A stretch of DNA of 64,000 nucleotides from Pleomorphomonas sp. T1.2MG-36 (GCF_950100655.1 NZ_CATNLY010000001.1:248001-312000); one strand, 5' to 3'. Shown: positions 50,929 to 59,828, counted from the stretch's first letter. Numbers and translations: made by a program. Notes: generated from the letters alone by a model not told the origin.

Positions 50929-52593
50929 ATGACCGCTCGCGAACATGCCGAAACCCTATGGCTCAATCTTCTCGACCTCGGTCCGCGGCGGCTAGCCGCC
51001 CTGGCCATGGTCGCCGTCACCATGATGGCGCTGATCGCCGGCTCGGCCTATTACCTCAGCCGCCCGCAATACACGGTGCTCTATACCGGCCTCGAGAACG
51101 GCGACGCCTCGCGCATCGGCTCCGCGCTGACGGATGCGGGCATCTCCTTCGACGTCAGCGCCGACGGCGCCACCGTCTACGTAACCCCGGCCCAGACCGC
51201 GCAGGCGCGCATGCTGCTGGCCGAAAAGGGGCTGCCGCGCAGCGCGGCGGCGGGCTACGAGCTCTTCAACGAACTCGGTTCGCTCGGCCTCACCTCCTTC
51301 ATGCAGGAAGTGACACGGGTGCGCGCCCTCGAAGGCGAGCTTGCCCGCACCATCCAGACCATGAAGGGCGTCAAGGCGGCGCGCGTCCATATCGTTCTGC
51401 CCGATCGAGGCTCGTTCCGCCGCGACCAGCAGCCGCCATCGGCCTCGGTGATCATCCGCACCGACGTGCCGGAGGATGTTCGCATGGCCGAGGCGATCCG
51501 CCAGCTGGTCGCCGGCGGCGTGCCGGGCCTCGGTGTCGACCGCATCACGGTTCTCGATACGGAAGGCACCGTCTTGGCATCGGGCGAGGACGCAACCACG
51601 CTGCCGGGCAGCAAGACCAACCGCCTCGAGCGGACCGTGGCCACCGGCATCGAGGCCAACATCCGCCACGCGCTGACGCCGTATCTCGGCTCCGAGAACT
51701 TCCAGATCAGCGTTGCCGCCGAACTCAACACCGACCGGACCCGCACCAATCAGACGCTGTTCGACCCGGATTCCCGTGTCGAGCGGTCGATACGTACCGT
51801 GCGCGAAAGCGGCAACTCGCAGAATTCCAGCCAGGACGCGCCGACCACGGTCGAGCAGAACCTGCCGGAGGAGACGGTGCAGTCGGCCGATGCCGGAGAG
51901 CGCTCCAGCGAGGAGAACCAGCGCCGCGAAGAGCTGACCAACTACGAGATATCGACCACCACCAAGGAGGTGATCAGCGACGGCTATCAGGTGAAGTCGA
52001 TGTCGGTCGCGCTCATCGTCAACCGCGCGCGCATCGCCCAGTCGCTTGGCGAGAATCCCACCGCAGAGGCGATCGAGGCGCGGGTGACGGAAATGCGCAA
52101 CCTCGCCGCCTCGGCCGCCGGCCTCAATGAGGGGCGCGGCGATCGCATCCAGGTGACCGCCGTCGATTTCTCCGACACCTATGCCAACATGCAGCCGGTC
52201 CCCCCGTTGACCCTCAAAGACGTGCTGCTGCGCCAGGCCGGCACCGTGGTCAACGCCGTGGTCATCCTAACGGTCGCCCTGCTTCTCATCTGGTTCGGTC
52301 TCAGACCTGCGATGAACGCCCTGCTGCCGCGCCTCGAAGCGAAGGCCGAGGATAAGGAGGCGACCATCGCGCTGGCCGATGCCACGGCCGAAGCCGCCAC
52401 CGCCCTGCCCGGCGTCGGTCAGACGGCGCTGCCGACCGGCGAAGGCGCCGGGGCTATGCAGCACCTGATCGAGGATATGAACGCCCGCATGCGCAACTCG
52501 CCGCTCAAGGTGCTCGAACAACTGGTCGAGATGGACGAGGAGCAGGCCGCCAGCATTCTGCGGCAATGGATGGATGAAGAGGAGGCCGCCTGA
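50929..52593 (+). CDS. fliF: Flagellar MS-ring protein FliF
   Basis: MS-ring protein of 554 aa with two spans (about 26-46 and 442-462) around a periplasmic domain. The ring-building motif region YTVLYTGLENGDASRIGSAL and FNELGSLGLTSFMQEVTRVR, with TIQTMKGVKAARVHIVLPD, is diagnostic. The C-terminal VLEQLVEMDEEQAASILRQW is the FliG-binding tail. It opens the last flagellar unit and overlaps the FliH-like gene by one base. Confidence 0.95.
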   Translation: MTAREHAETLWLNLLDLGPRRLAALAMVAVTMMALIAGSAYYLSRPQYTVLYTGLENGDASRIGSALTDAGISFDVSADGATVYVTPAQTAQARMLLAEKGLPRSAAAGYELFNELGSLGLTSFMQEVTRVRALEGELARTIQTMKGVKAARVHIVLPDRGSFRRDQQPPSASVIIRTDVPEDVRMAEAIRQLVAGGVPGLGVDRITVLDTEGTVLASGEDATTLPGSKTNRLERTVATGIEANIRHALTPYLGSENFQISVAAELNTDRTRTNQTLFDPDSRVERSIRTVRESGNSQNSSQDAPTTVEQNLPEETVQSADAGERSSEENQRREELTNYEISTTTKEVISDGYQVKSMSVALIVNRARIAQSLGENPTAEAIEARVTEMRNLAASAAGLNEGRGDRIQVTAVDFSDTYANMQPVPPLTLKDVLLRQAGTVVNAVVILTVALLLIWFGLRPAMNALLPRLEAKAEDKEATIALADATAEAATALPGVGQTALPTGEGAGAMQHLIEDMNARMRNSPLKVLEQLVEMDEEQAASILRQWMDEEEAA

Positions 52594-53216
52594 TGCTTCG
52601 CTCCGCCATCGACGTGCTCGCCGTTTTTGATCTCGACCGGCCCGATCCTCCCCCCGTGGCACTGGAGGCGGAACCCCCGATCGAACCGCTTGGCTATTCC
52701 GTGGCCGAGGAGATCGAGCGCCATGTAGCCGAGGCTATAGCGACCGTGCGCGCCGAGGAGCGCGCGGATGCCGAGTGGCAATTGACCGAAGCCCTGGCCG
52801 AACAGGCAAGATCGCTCCGTGCCGAGCACGAGGCCGCGCGCAAGGCGTGGGTCGAGGATGAGGCCGACCGGATCGCCACGGCGATCGATGCGCGATTTGC
52901 CGAGCTTGGCGAGCGGCTCGGCGTCGCGGCCGCCCGCGCGCTCAGGCCGTTCCTCGTCGAGCGCCTCGTCGACCGGTCGGTCGAGGATCTCGCCAACTGC
53001 GTCGGGCGGCTCATGACCGACGGCACCGCTCCCCCCATCGAGATCAGCGGGCCTGTCGATCTGCTCGATCGGCTTGCCGAAAAGCTCGGCGGGCACGCCG
53101 CCGCCATATCCTTTCATCCAGGCGACCAGGCCGACATCGTCGTGACGGCGGGCGAAACCCTGATCGAGACCCGCCTTCGGGAATGGGTCGCCCGCCTCTT
53201 GCACAGTGAAGAGTGA
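52593..53216 (+). CDS. fliH: FliH-like export ATPase regulator
   Basis: Protein of 207 aa. A Pro-rich N-terminus is followed by a long helical region with frequent Ala/Glu/Arg (VAEAIATVRAEERADAEWQL, RSLRAEHEAARKAWVEDEAD) and a C-terminal alpha/beta domain (PFLVERLVDRSVEDLANCVG, VVTAGETLIETRLREWVARL). This layout is that of FliH/YscL, the FliI stator. Sequence conservation is low, but the place next to fliF is right. Confidence 0.8.
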   Translation: MLRSAIDVLAVFDLDRPDPPPVALEAEPPIEPLGYSVAEEIERHVAEAIATVRAEERADAEWQLTEALAEQARSLRAEHEAARKAWVEDEADRIATAIDARFAELGERLGVAAARALRPFLVERLVDRSVEDLANCVGRLMTDGTAPPIEISGPVDLLDRLAEKLGGHAAAISFHPGDQADIVVTAGETLIETRLREWVARLLHSEE

Positions 53217-53221
53217 GCGCC

Positions 53222-54658
53222 ATGAGTGCCGAGCCCCCGGAAATCATCTTTGTTCGCCGGTCGCTGCATCGAAGAACCGAGGCGCCTCAGCACGGGGTCT
53301 GGAAGATCGCCTATGCCGATTTCATGACGGCCATGATGGCCTTTTTCCTGGTCATGTGGCTGCTGAACGCAACCGACCAGAAGACGCATGAGGCGGTTGC
53401 CAGCTATTTCAACCCGATCAAGCTCGCCGAGGCCACCGTCGACAAGAAGGGGCTGCGCGATCCGCTCGAAACGGAGAAGGAAGGCGCCCCCGACGGCAAG
53501 GACCAGCGGTCGGCGACGGAAAGCGTCGATGAAAGCTTGGAAGGCTACAGCCAGACGCTCGACAAGCCCCAGGAGCGCAAACCTCGCTACTCGGAAGCCG
53601 CGCTGTTTGAAGACCCCTACGCCGTTCTCGCCGCGCTGGTGGCCGGTTCGGAACCCGATCAGTCCGCCGATAATGTCGGCGCCTTCGAGACGCTCGGCCA
53701 GTCGGGAGAGCCCGGTCTCAACGGTGGCGACGCCCAGCGCGATCCCTTCGATCCGGTCTACTGGAAAATGTCGCGCACACCGGCGCCCGGAGAGGGTGAG
53801 GAAACCGGCGGCACCGATATCGTCGGCGACAAAGTCCAAGGCGAGCCGATCACGGCCCAATCCGGCGTGACCATCCCTGAAACCGCGGCAAAGGCGGATA
53901 TCAAGAACGCCACTGCCCCCCTGCCCGCCGGCAAGCCGCCGGTCGATAAACCGGTCCAAAGCCCCGGCGTCGCGACCGCAGCGTCGGCTTCACCCGCCGC
54001 TCCGCCGCCCACAACCGAAACCGCCAATAATGCTCCATTGATCGTGGCACCAGCGGCCCCGGACCAGAAGCCCCCCCAAACCGTCAGCGGACCGGAAAAG
54101 ACCACTACCGGCGGACCCGAACCGTCGATCGCTGCGGATCCTCAGAAGCAGGTCGTCGCCAGACCTGGCAGGTCGGCCGAGATCGCACAGGCCAAGACGG
54201 CCGTAGATGCCAAGGCGCTCGACCGCGATATTCACACGGCCGTCAGCAACATCGGCCCCACGCCCGACATCGAGGTGACCGAGGCGCCAGAAGGCTTGCT
54301 GGTAACGCTGATGGACGAACGCAAGTTCGGCATGTTCGCCGTCGGTTCCGCCGAGCCCGAGCCCGAACTGATCCGGACCATCGACGCCATCGGCAAGCTG
54401 ATCGGCGAGCGCCCCGGCAAGATCGTTGTGCGTGGTCACACCGACGCACGCCCGTTCCGCAGCAAGGACTACGACAACTGGCGCCTGTCCACCGCCCGCG
54501 CCCATATGGCCTACTACATGCTGGTGCGTGGCGGCGTTCCGGAAACCCGTTTCGAAAAGATCGAAGGCTATGCCGACCACTGGCTCAAGAACGCCAGCGA
54601 TCCCGAGGCGCCGGAGAACCGCCGCATCGAAATCCTGATCCGGGAGATGCCGACGTGA
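53222..54658 (+). CDS. motB: Flagellar motor stator protein MotB
   Basis: Stator protein of 478 aa. One N-terminal span contains the plug and channel region WKIAYADFMTAMMAFFLVMW, with the conserved Asp of IAYADF that carries ions. A long low-complexity Pro/Ala linker (about 60-325) is followed by an OmpA-like peptidoglycan-binding domain with KIVVRGHTDARPF and ENRRIEILI. The linker is much longer than in enteric MotB (308 aa), as in Sinorhizobium. ATG 53222 is chosen; GTG 53213 is an alternative. Confidence 0.93.
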   Translation: MSAEPPEIIFVRRSLHRRTEAPQHGVWKIAYADFMTAMMAFFLVMWLLNATDQKTHEAVASYFNPIKLAEATVDKKGLRDPLETEKEGAPDGKDQRSATESVDESLEGYSQTLDKPQERKPRYSEAALFEDPYAVLAALVAGSEPDQSADNVGAFETLGQSGEPGLNGGDAQRDPFDPVYWKMSRTPAPGEGEETGGTDIVGDKVQGEPITAQSGVTIPETAAKADIKNATAPLPAGKPPVDKPVQSPGVATAASASPAAPPPTTETANNAPLIVAPAAPDQKPPQTVSGPEKTTTGGPEPSIAADPQKQVVARPGRSAEIAQAKTAVDAKALDRDIHTAVSNIGPTPDIEVTEAPEGLLVTLMDERKFGMFAVGSAEPEPELIRTIDAIGKLIGERPGKIVVRGHTDARPFRSKDYDNWRLSTARAHMAYYMLVRGGVPETRFEKIEGYADHWLKNASDPEAPENRRIEILIREMPT

Positions 54659-55839
54659 TCCGCCGCATTCTCCTTCTCGTCGCACTGCTGGCAGCTGAAC
54701 CGCTTATTGCCGCCGAGGCGAGGCCCGATGGCATACCGCCGTTCGAGATGGTGCGCACGCTGCAAACCTTGCAGGCGCAGATCGCCGGGGGTAATGCCGC
54801 CGCCGTCGCCGCGCAGCGCGAGCTGCTCGCGGTCATGGGGAAAACGTTTCTCGCTGCCGGTCCCGCCGTCTGGCAGGATGGGCGCAATGCACGCGCCGCC
54901 GTCACGTATACGCTTTCCGGCGGAAGCCCGCGGTTGATGCGAAGCCTCCTCGCGCTCAATCCGCCCATTGCCGTGGATGCCGATCTGGCCACGGGAGCGC
55001 TGGCCTACATCGAAAACCGGGAAGACGAGGCCCGCAAGCGCCTGTCGCCCCTCGACGCCCGCGCGCTGCCGATGTCGCTCGGCGGACAGGTGGCGCTGGT
55101 CCAGGCTGGTCTCGTTGCCCGGGAGGATCTTCCCAAGGCCATTCGCTTGCTCGACGATGCCCGCCTGTTGATGCCGGGTACGCTAGTCGAAGAGGCGGCC
55201 TTGCGGCGCGAGGTGTTTCTCGTCGCCCAGACCGGCAATCTCGATCGCTTCGAGTTCCTTTCGCAGCAGTATCTCCGCCGCTTCGGCACCTCGATCTATG
55301 CCGAGGACTTCCGGCAGCGCTTTGCGACCGCCATTGCCCGGCTCGGCATCGCCGACGGCGACGATCGCTTCCCCCGCCTGGAAGCCATCCTGAAATCCTC
55401 CGATCCGGAGAACCAGCGAGCGCTGTTCCTGCAGCTCGCCCAGGCGGCCGTCGTGCATGGCAAGCTCTCCACGGCCCGGTCGGCAGCAGCCGACGCGGCA
55501 GCGCTCGCTCCCCTCGGCGGCGGCGATGCCATGCGCGCCGGCCTATACGATTCCGCCGCCTCGATCGGCCCCGGCAAGGACATTGGTGTGGTGCGAAAGC
55601 GCCTCGCCGCTCTCAACCGCCGCCAACTCGGCCGCCGGGACGTCGACCTTCTCGACGCCGCCATCGCGGTTGCCGATGCCGTTGGCGACCTGCCGGCAAC
55701 AACCGCGCCTCTCGAACCTGTTTCCGTCGTTGCCGCCGACACCAAACGCGGCGACGCGTGGGTGACCGGGACCATGCGCGCCGCAGAAGCTGGCCTTTCC
55801 ACCGCCGATGCCCTCCTTGATAAGGCGAACAGCCCATGA
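54655..55839 (+). CDS. motC: Chemotaxis/motility protein MotC
   Basis: Periplasmic protein of 394 aa with a signal peptide (IRRILLLVALLAAEPLIAAE). The helical body (FEMVRTLQTLQAQIAGGNAA, YTLSGGSPRLMRSLLALNPP) matches MotC of Rhizobiales, which binds MotB and is needed for motor rotation. It starts at GTG 54655, overlapping the motB stop by four bases. MotE (46926) is its proposed chaperone. Confidence 0.9.
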   Translation: MIRRILLLVALLAAEPLIAAEARPDGIPPFEMVRTLQTLQAQIAGGNAAAVAAQRELLAVMGKTFLAAGPAVWQDGRNARAAVTYTLSGGSPRLMRSLLALNPPIAVDADLATGALAYIENREDEARKRLSPLDARALPMSLGGQVALVQAGLVAREDLPKAIRLLDDARLLMPGTLVEEAALRREVFLVAQTGNLDRFEFLSQQYLRRFGTSIYAEDFRQRFATAIARLGIADGDDRFPRLEAILKSSDPENQRALFLQLAQAAVVHGKLSTARSAAADAAALAPLGGGDAMRAGLYDSAASIGPGKDIGVVRKRLAALNRRQLGRRDVDLLDAAIAVADAVGDLPATTAPLEPVSVVAADTKRGDAWVTGTMRAAEAGLSTADALLDKANSP

Positions 55840-57056
55840 CCAGGATCGATACGCCGCTCGCCCAGCCCGCCGCGGACAAGCTGGTCGACAAGCCCATGGG
55901 CAAGACCCCGGCAAAAGACGGAGACGGTCGACAGGCCGCCTTCCGATCGCTGCTGCGACAACTCGGCGGCCAGACTGACGCCTCAAACGGCGACGCGGGC
56001 AAGGAAGCGAAGCCCGCTCCGGGTACTGCTTTGCGCGCGCCTTCGCCTCTTCGCCACCGCACCCCATCCAAGGAAGACAAGACGACGGCCGCGTCGGCGG
56101 ACGCCGTTGCAGCCATGCCCGCTGTCGAACCGACCACGACCGACGAGCCGGCGCTCGACTGGCAGGCCATTCTCGGCACCGGCGAACGACAAGGACAATC
56201 CCCCGTGGCTGTGGATCTCTCGGTATTGGTTGCCTCCCGCGCGCCGGAAACGGAGGTTCCGGCCACACCATCGGGAAGGCCATCCCATGCGACCGATCGC
56301 ACTGATCGCCAGTCAGGCGTGGCGCTGCCTTCGAATACGGCCCTCAACCTTGCCCTTGTGGATACGGCCAGTCCGGCGCCGGCCGAAGGGAGCGATCCAT
56401 TTGCCGCGCTGTCGTCTCTGCTCGACCGGGCGACCGACACATCTGCCGATCCCGAAACCCCAGATGTCGCTCCCATAAAGATGTCGGTGGTCACGCGCGA
56501 AACGCATTTCGAACCGGTGGCGCGCCTATCTCCGGTGCAGCAGATCGCAACCGCGATCGGCGACGATCTCGCAACCCTCGCCGAGCCCCCCAAGGGAGAC
56601 GTTGCATCGCAACCGACCGAGCCGAGCCGCCATTCCGCTGGGCCGCTCAAGGTGTTGCACGTCAAGCTCGAGCCGGAGGATCTTGGCGCCGTCGTCCTCA
56701 AGATGCGGCTTGTCGACAAATCGCTGGAGCTGGAGGTGGTCGCATCCCGCCAAGAGACCGCCGACCTCCTCGCCAAGGACAGGGATATGCTCACCCGGGC
56801 GCTGCGCGGTTCGGGCTACACCGCCGACGTCGTGGCCATCACCACCTCGACGGCGCCGGATGGCGGTCAGATGGCCGGCGATCGGTCCGGCGGCCAGACG
56901 CCATCCGGCCATGCCGGGGCACAGGCCGGCGACAATCGGAACCAGAACAATGCCGAAGGTGGCGGCCAGCGGCCATCATCTCGTCCGCAACCGACGCAAG
57001 GAGCGGCCCATGAAGAAAGCGGCGCTGGCCATTCTGGCGGCGATCTCTACCTTTAG
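55836..57056 (+). CDS. fliK: Hook-length control protein FliK (MotD type)
   Basis: Protein of 406 aa. A long low-complexity N-terminal part (Pro/Thr/Ala/Asp) is followed by the Flg_hook domain (about 265-340): LHVKLEPEDLGAVVLKMRLV, then SLELEVVASRQETADLLAKD and LTRALRGSGY. In Sinorhizobium the gene at this place, first called motD, acts as the hook-length ruler that triggers FlhB cleavage. The last 70 residues are Gly/Gln-rich. Its end overlaps the next gene by 47 bases. Confidence 0.88.
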   Translation: MTRIDTPLAQPAADKLVDKPMGKTPAKDGDGRQAAFRSLLRQLGGQTDASNGDAGKEAKPAPGTALRAPSPLRHRTPSKEDKTTAASADAVAAMPAVEPTTTDEPALDWQAILGTGERQGQSPVAVDLSVLVASRAPETEVPATPSGRPSHATDRTDRQSGVALPSNTALNLALVDTASPAPAEGSDPFAALSSLLDRATDTSADPETPDVAPIKMSVVTRETHFEPVARLSPVQQIATAIGDDLATLAEPPKGDVASQPTEPSRHSAGPLKVLHVKLEPEDLGAVVLKMRLVDKSLELEVVASRQETADLLAKDRDMLTRALRGSGYTADVVAITTSTAPDGGQMAGDRSGGQTPSGHAGAQAGDNRNQNNAEGGGQRPSSRPQPTQGAAHEESGAGHSGGDLYL

Positions 57057-57585
57057 CTCCGTCGGTCGCGCGCCGGCCGAGGAACTGACCATCTGCGAGC
57101 GTGAGATGCGGGCGGCGGCCGACGAGTATGGCATCCCGCTCGGGGTGCTCTACGCAGTCGGCATGACGGAGAGCGGTGGCAAAAAAGGGTTGCAGCCGCT
57201 GGCGATGAACATTGCCGGCAAACCTTATGTGGCGCCCAGCCTCGCCGAGGGCCTTGCCCGCTTCGAGCAGGAGCGGGCACGCGGCGTCAAGCTCATCGAC
57301 CTCGGCTGCATGCAGATCAACCACCACTATCACGGCGAACGCTTCGCCTCGGTGGCCGAGATGTTCGATCCGCACAAGAACGTTCAATATGCCGCCCGCT
57401 TCCTCAACGAGCTGCGGGCCCGCCACGACACGTGGACGATGGCCGTTGCCCGCTACCACGCCGGCCCGAACAACAATCCGGCGCAGAAGCGCTACGTCTG
57501 CCTGGTCATCGGCAACATGGTGAGAAGCGGCTTCGGTGCGTGGACACCGAACTCGGCGGCCTTTTGCGGCCACAAGGCCAGTTAG
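57010..57585 (+). CDS. Lytic transglycosylase (flagellum-associated)
   Basis: Peptidoglycan-cutting enzyme of 191 aa with a signal peptide (MKKAALAILAAISTFSSVGR, cut near APAEE) and a soluble lytic transglycosylase domain. The catalytic Glu is in GMTESGGKKG (about residue 58), followed by IDLGCMQINHHYH and AVARYHAGPNNNP typical of the fold. ATG 57010 lies six bases after AAGGAG, inside the end of fliK. FlgJ here lacks a muramidase domain, so this enzyme probably opens the wall for the rod. Confidence 0.9.
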   Translation: MKKAALAILAAISTFSSVGRAPAEELTICEREMRAAADEYGIPLGVLYAVGMTESGGKKGLQPLAMNIAGKPYVAPSLAEGLARFEQERARGVKLIDLGCMQINHHYHGERFASVAEMFDPHKNVQYAARFLNELRARHDTWTMAVARYHAGPNNNPAQKRYVCLVIGNMVRSGFGAWTPNSAAFCGHKAS

Positions 57586-57909
57586 TCCAGAACATCCTCT
57601 ATATATGCAAATATACAGATCTCAAGCTTCTCGGGGCTTGACCAACAAGCCAATCGGCGTATACATGAATCCCATTGTGAATAGAAAATGAACTTCATCG
57701 ACAATACTGCATAATTTTATGGAATTTTTCGATATTTAATAGCGCTCTTTGTCATACAAATCGATTGGTAGCGTTTCCATATACATAAACACATTTCCAG
57801 AAGCGCATTAGACACATATAGCAAATTGTTGACCAATCTCCACTTCTCAACCTAGCTTATCCCCGACGTTGATCTTTACCACCAGGTCGATTGACGGGGA
57901 ATGTGAGCT
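57586..57909 (+). promoter_or_regulatory. AT-rich region upstream of the regulator gene ftcR
   Basis: This 324-base gene-free stretch is strongly AT-rich compared with the rest of the window. A possible sigma-70 promoter is TTGACC (57829-57834), 17 bases, CTAGCT (57852-57857), resembling the rhizobial CTTGAC/CTATAT pattern. The shared flagellar 13-mer is absent, which fits ftcR acting above the other flagellar genes. Confidence 0.5.
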
Positions 57910-58584
57910 ATGTTCGTCATCATTGATGACCGGAAGATTGTAACTTCCGGCTATGCGTCAGGGTTTGAACGAGAAGGGGTTTCCTCGATCGGGTTTCGAT
58001 CGCCGGAGTTCCGAGACTGGATGGGGGCCGCGCCTGACAGCGACCTGTTAACCATTGAGGGCTTTTTGCTGGGCAGTTGCGAAGATCGTCAGTCGGTGCC
58101 GAAAATCATCCGTGAGAGATGCGGCGCTCCTCTGATTGCCTTCAGCGACGTTCCCAGCCTCGAGCAGACGTTGAATCTGTTTGCCGTCGGCGTCGATGAC
58201 GTCGTTCGGCAGCCGGTGCACGTCCGCGAAATCATCGCCCGGGCCGGCGCCATCCAGCGCCGGGCCGGCGGCCAGACCGACGATTGCCGGATCATCGGGT
58301 CGATGCGCGTCTTCTTCGACGGACGCGACCCGGAAGTGAACGGCGAACCCTTCGTGCTGCCGCGCCGCGAGCGCCGAATTCTTGAGTACTTGGTGCGAAA
58401 CCAAAATAAACGCGTCACCAAGGAGAAGATCTTCGGCTTCGTCTACGGCTTCTGCAACGAAGAGGTCGAAGAGAGCGTTATCGAGAGTCACATCAGCAAG
58501 CTTCGCAAGAAGCTGCGGGCACGCCTGGGCTTCGATCCCATCGATTCCAAGCGTTACGTCGGCTACATGCTCGAAAACGGCTAA
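57910..58584 (+). CDS. ftcR: Flagellar transcriptional regulator FtcR/Rem
   Basis: OmpR-like regulator of 224 aa, the flagellar master activator type of Brucella (FtcR) and Sinorhizobium (Rem). A receiver-like domain (1-115) is followed by a winged helix (about 130-222) with LPRRERRILEYLVRNQNKRV and SHISKLRKKLRARLGF. In the receiver the acidic pair is kept (IIDD, residues 6-7), but the phospho-acceptor Asp is Glu50 and the switch Lys is Gln101, so ordinary phosphorylation is unlikely. No histidine kinase lies nearby. Confidence 0.92.
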   Translation: MFVIIDDRKIVTSGYASGFEREGVSSIGFRSPEFRDWMGAAPDSDLLTIEGFLLGSCEDRQSVPKIIRERCGAPLIAFSDVPSLEQTLNLFAVGVDDVVRQPVHVREIIARAGAIQRRAGGQTDDCRIIGSMRVFFDGRDPEVNGEPFVLPRRERRILEYLVRNQNKRVTKEKIFGFVYGFCNEEVEESVIESHISKLRKKLRARLGFDPIDSKRYVGYMLENG

Positions 58585-58599
58585 GCGAACCCAAAAAAA

Positions 58600-58633
58600 G
58601 TGGCGGCGGTTCGCAACGGATCGCCGCCGCCAC
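58600..58633 (-). terminator. GC hairpin after ftcR with T-run facing the minus strand
   Basis: GTGGCGGCGG (58600-58609) pairs with CCGCCGCCAC (58624-58633). Seven A lie just before it on the plus strand, so the T-run follows the stem only for minus-strand transcripts. For ftcR itself it is a hairpin without a T-run. Confidence 0.55.
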
Positions 58634-58648
58634 AGCGAATGGATCTTA

Positions 58649-58693
58649 GAGCACCCTCCGCTCCTGCTGGTTCAGCCTGATCGGAGGGTGCTC
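58649..58693. repeat. 12-bp perfect inverted repeat downstream of ftcR
   Basis: GAGCACCCTCCG (58649-58660) and CGGAGGGTGCTC (58682-58693) are exact reverse complements with a 21-base loop. The GAGC...GCTC ends resemble small palindromic repeats dispersed in Rhizobiales genomes; only one copy was noticed in this window. Confidence 0.5.
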
Positions 58694-58818
58694 AACGTAT
58701 TGATCCAGTGGGTTTTCTCGTCGTCCTTACGATTCCGTCGGGTCGGGAAGGCCCTACACTCCCATACCCCGTAATCCCCTTTGTTGTGCCTCTACGGGGA
58801 TCTGCTAAGTCTCGCGGT

Positions 58819-59481
58819 ATGAGTAACTGTCGCGGATTTCACAGGTGGCACCATCGGGTGCGTGACGCGGAGCAACACGTCGTGTTCCCCGACGGCTGTC
58901 GAGACGTGCTGATCCTGCGCGGGCCCGAGGGAACCAGAGACGTCGTTCTCACGGAGTTCGACTTCGGACCCCGTCCAGCCAAGTTGCGCCCGGGAACCGA
59001 GATCGTCGGCTATCGCTTGAGGCCCGGCGCCGATGTGTCCCGACGCGTTGTCGAGGCGGTCGCCGCCAACCCCGACCTGGTCGAGGCGATCCTTGGCGAG
59101 GCGTGCGGTGGGTGGAACGACCTCGACGACGCCATCGCTGCACTCACCCTGCCGGGAGCAACGGTGGCGGCGGTGTCTCGAGACCTTGGCGTCTCGATCC
59201 GAACGATGCAGAGGCACTTTCTGTCCCGAAGCCTGCCTCCACCCGATTTCTGGCGGTTGTTGGCGCGGTCTCGTCAAGCGGCGAGATTGCTTGATGTCGC
59301 ATCGCCGCTTGCCGAGGTCGCCGCCGAATGCGGCTTCAGTGATCAGGCCCACATGACGCGCGATTTCATGCGGTGGTTCGGGCTTACGCCGGCGCAGGTG
59401 CGCGGAAGTGCGCCATTGCTGAACGTCTTGAGTCAGCCGGCGCTGGGCAACTGGACCGGCGAGCAAATCTCGACGAGATAG
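58819..59481 (+). CDS. AraC-family transcriptional regulator
   Basis: Regulator of 220 aa. The N-terminal half (VVFPDGCRDVLILRGPEG, about 16-33) looks like the DUF6597 sensor domain often found before AraC helix-turn-helix domains. The C-terminal half carries two helix-turn-helix motifs (VAAVSRDLGVSIRTMQRHFL and LAEVAAECGFSDQAHMTRDF with RWFGLTPAQVR). ATG 58819 gives the domain start. The last 49 bases overlap the convergent VOC gene. The effector is unknown. Confidence 0.85.
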   Translation: MSNCRGFHRWHHRVRDAEQHVVFPDGCRDVLILRGPEGTRDVVLTEFDFGPRPAKLRPGTEIVGYRLRPGADVSRRVVEAVAANPDLVEAILGEACGGWNDLDDAIAALTLPGATVAAVSRDLGVSIRTMQRHFLSRSLPPPDFWRLLARSRQAARLLDVASPLAEVAAECGFSDQAHMTRDFMRWFGLTPAQVRGSAPLLNVLSQPALGNWTGEQISTR

Positions 59482-59828
59482 CCATTGGGGTCCGAGACAT
59501 AGGACGTCGTCTGTCCCCAAGGCTCGTTGCGAACCTCCTGTACTGGCTTTGCCCCAGCCGCTACCGCCCGGTCGAAAGCGGCACTCACGTCGTCGGTTTC
59601 GAAAGCGATCTCGAAGACGGGCGCTTGGGCGGACGGCTTGCCGGGCGTCTTGCCGAGTTGGGTCATCAGTGTGACCGAGGAGAAGGCGAGCTTAGTCTCG
59701 CCAGTCGCGAGCTCGCCATAATCGCCGGACTCGTGCAGGAATAGTCGCTTCAGTGCGAAGGCGCGCTCGTAAAAAGCCAGCGTGGCGGCAACGTCGGCGA
59801 CGTAGAGGATTGTGTATCTCAGGATCAT
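59433..59828 (-). CDS. VOC-superfamily (glyoxalase/dioxygenase-like) protein
   Basis: Protein of 131 aa with the paired beta-alpha-beta-beta-beta fold of the VOC superfamily: LRYTILYVADVAATLAFYER at the start and WGQTTSYVSDPNGYLVEICS at the end, with Glu in LVEIC as likely metal ligand. The first-module metal His is Tyr or Thr, so metal binding may be incomplete. Members act as glyoxalases, dioxygenases or resistance proteins; nothing here decides. The 3' end overlaps the AraC gene, which could regulate it. Confidence 0.85.
   Translation of the reverse strand: MILRYTILYVADVAATLAFYERAFALKRLFLHESGDYGELATGETKLAFSSVTLMTQLGKTPGKPSAQAPVFEIAFETDDVSAAFDRAVAAGAKPVQEVRNEPWGQTTSYVSDPNGYLVEICSPVQLPSAG

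Noticed and set aside
53540..54180. Possible frameshift or separate gene in the Pro/Ala-rich middle of motB
   Set aside because: The frame is continuous from the N-terminal span to the OmpA-like domain, and long linkers are normal for rhizobial MotB.
58600..58633. Intrinsic terminator for ftcR
   Set aside because: The T-run lies on the wrong side for plus-strand transcription, so it is listed as minus-strand oriented.
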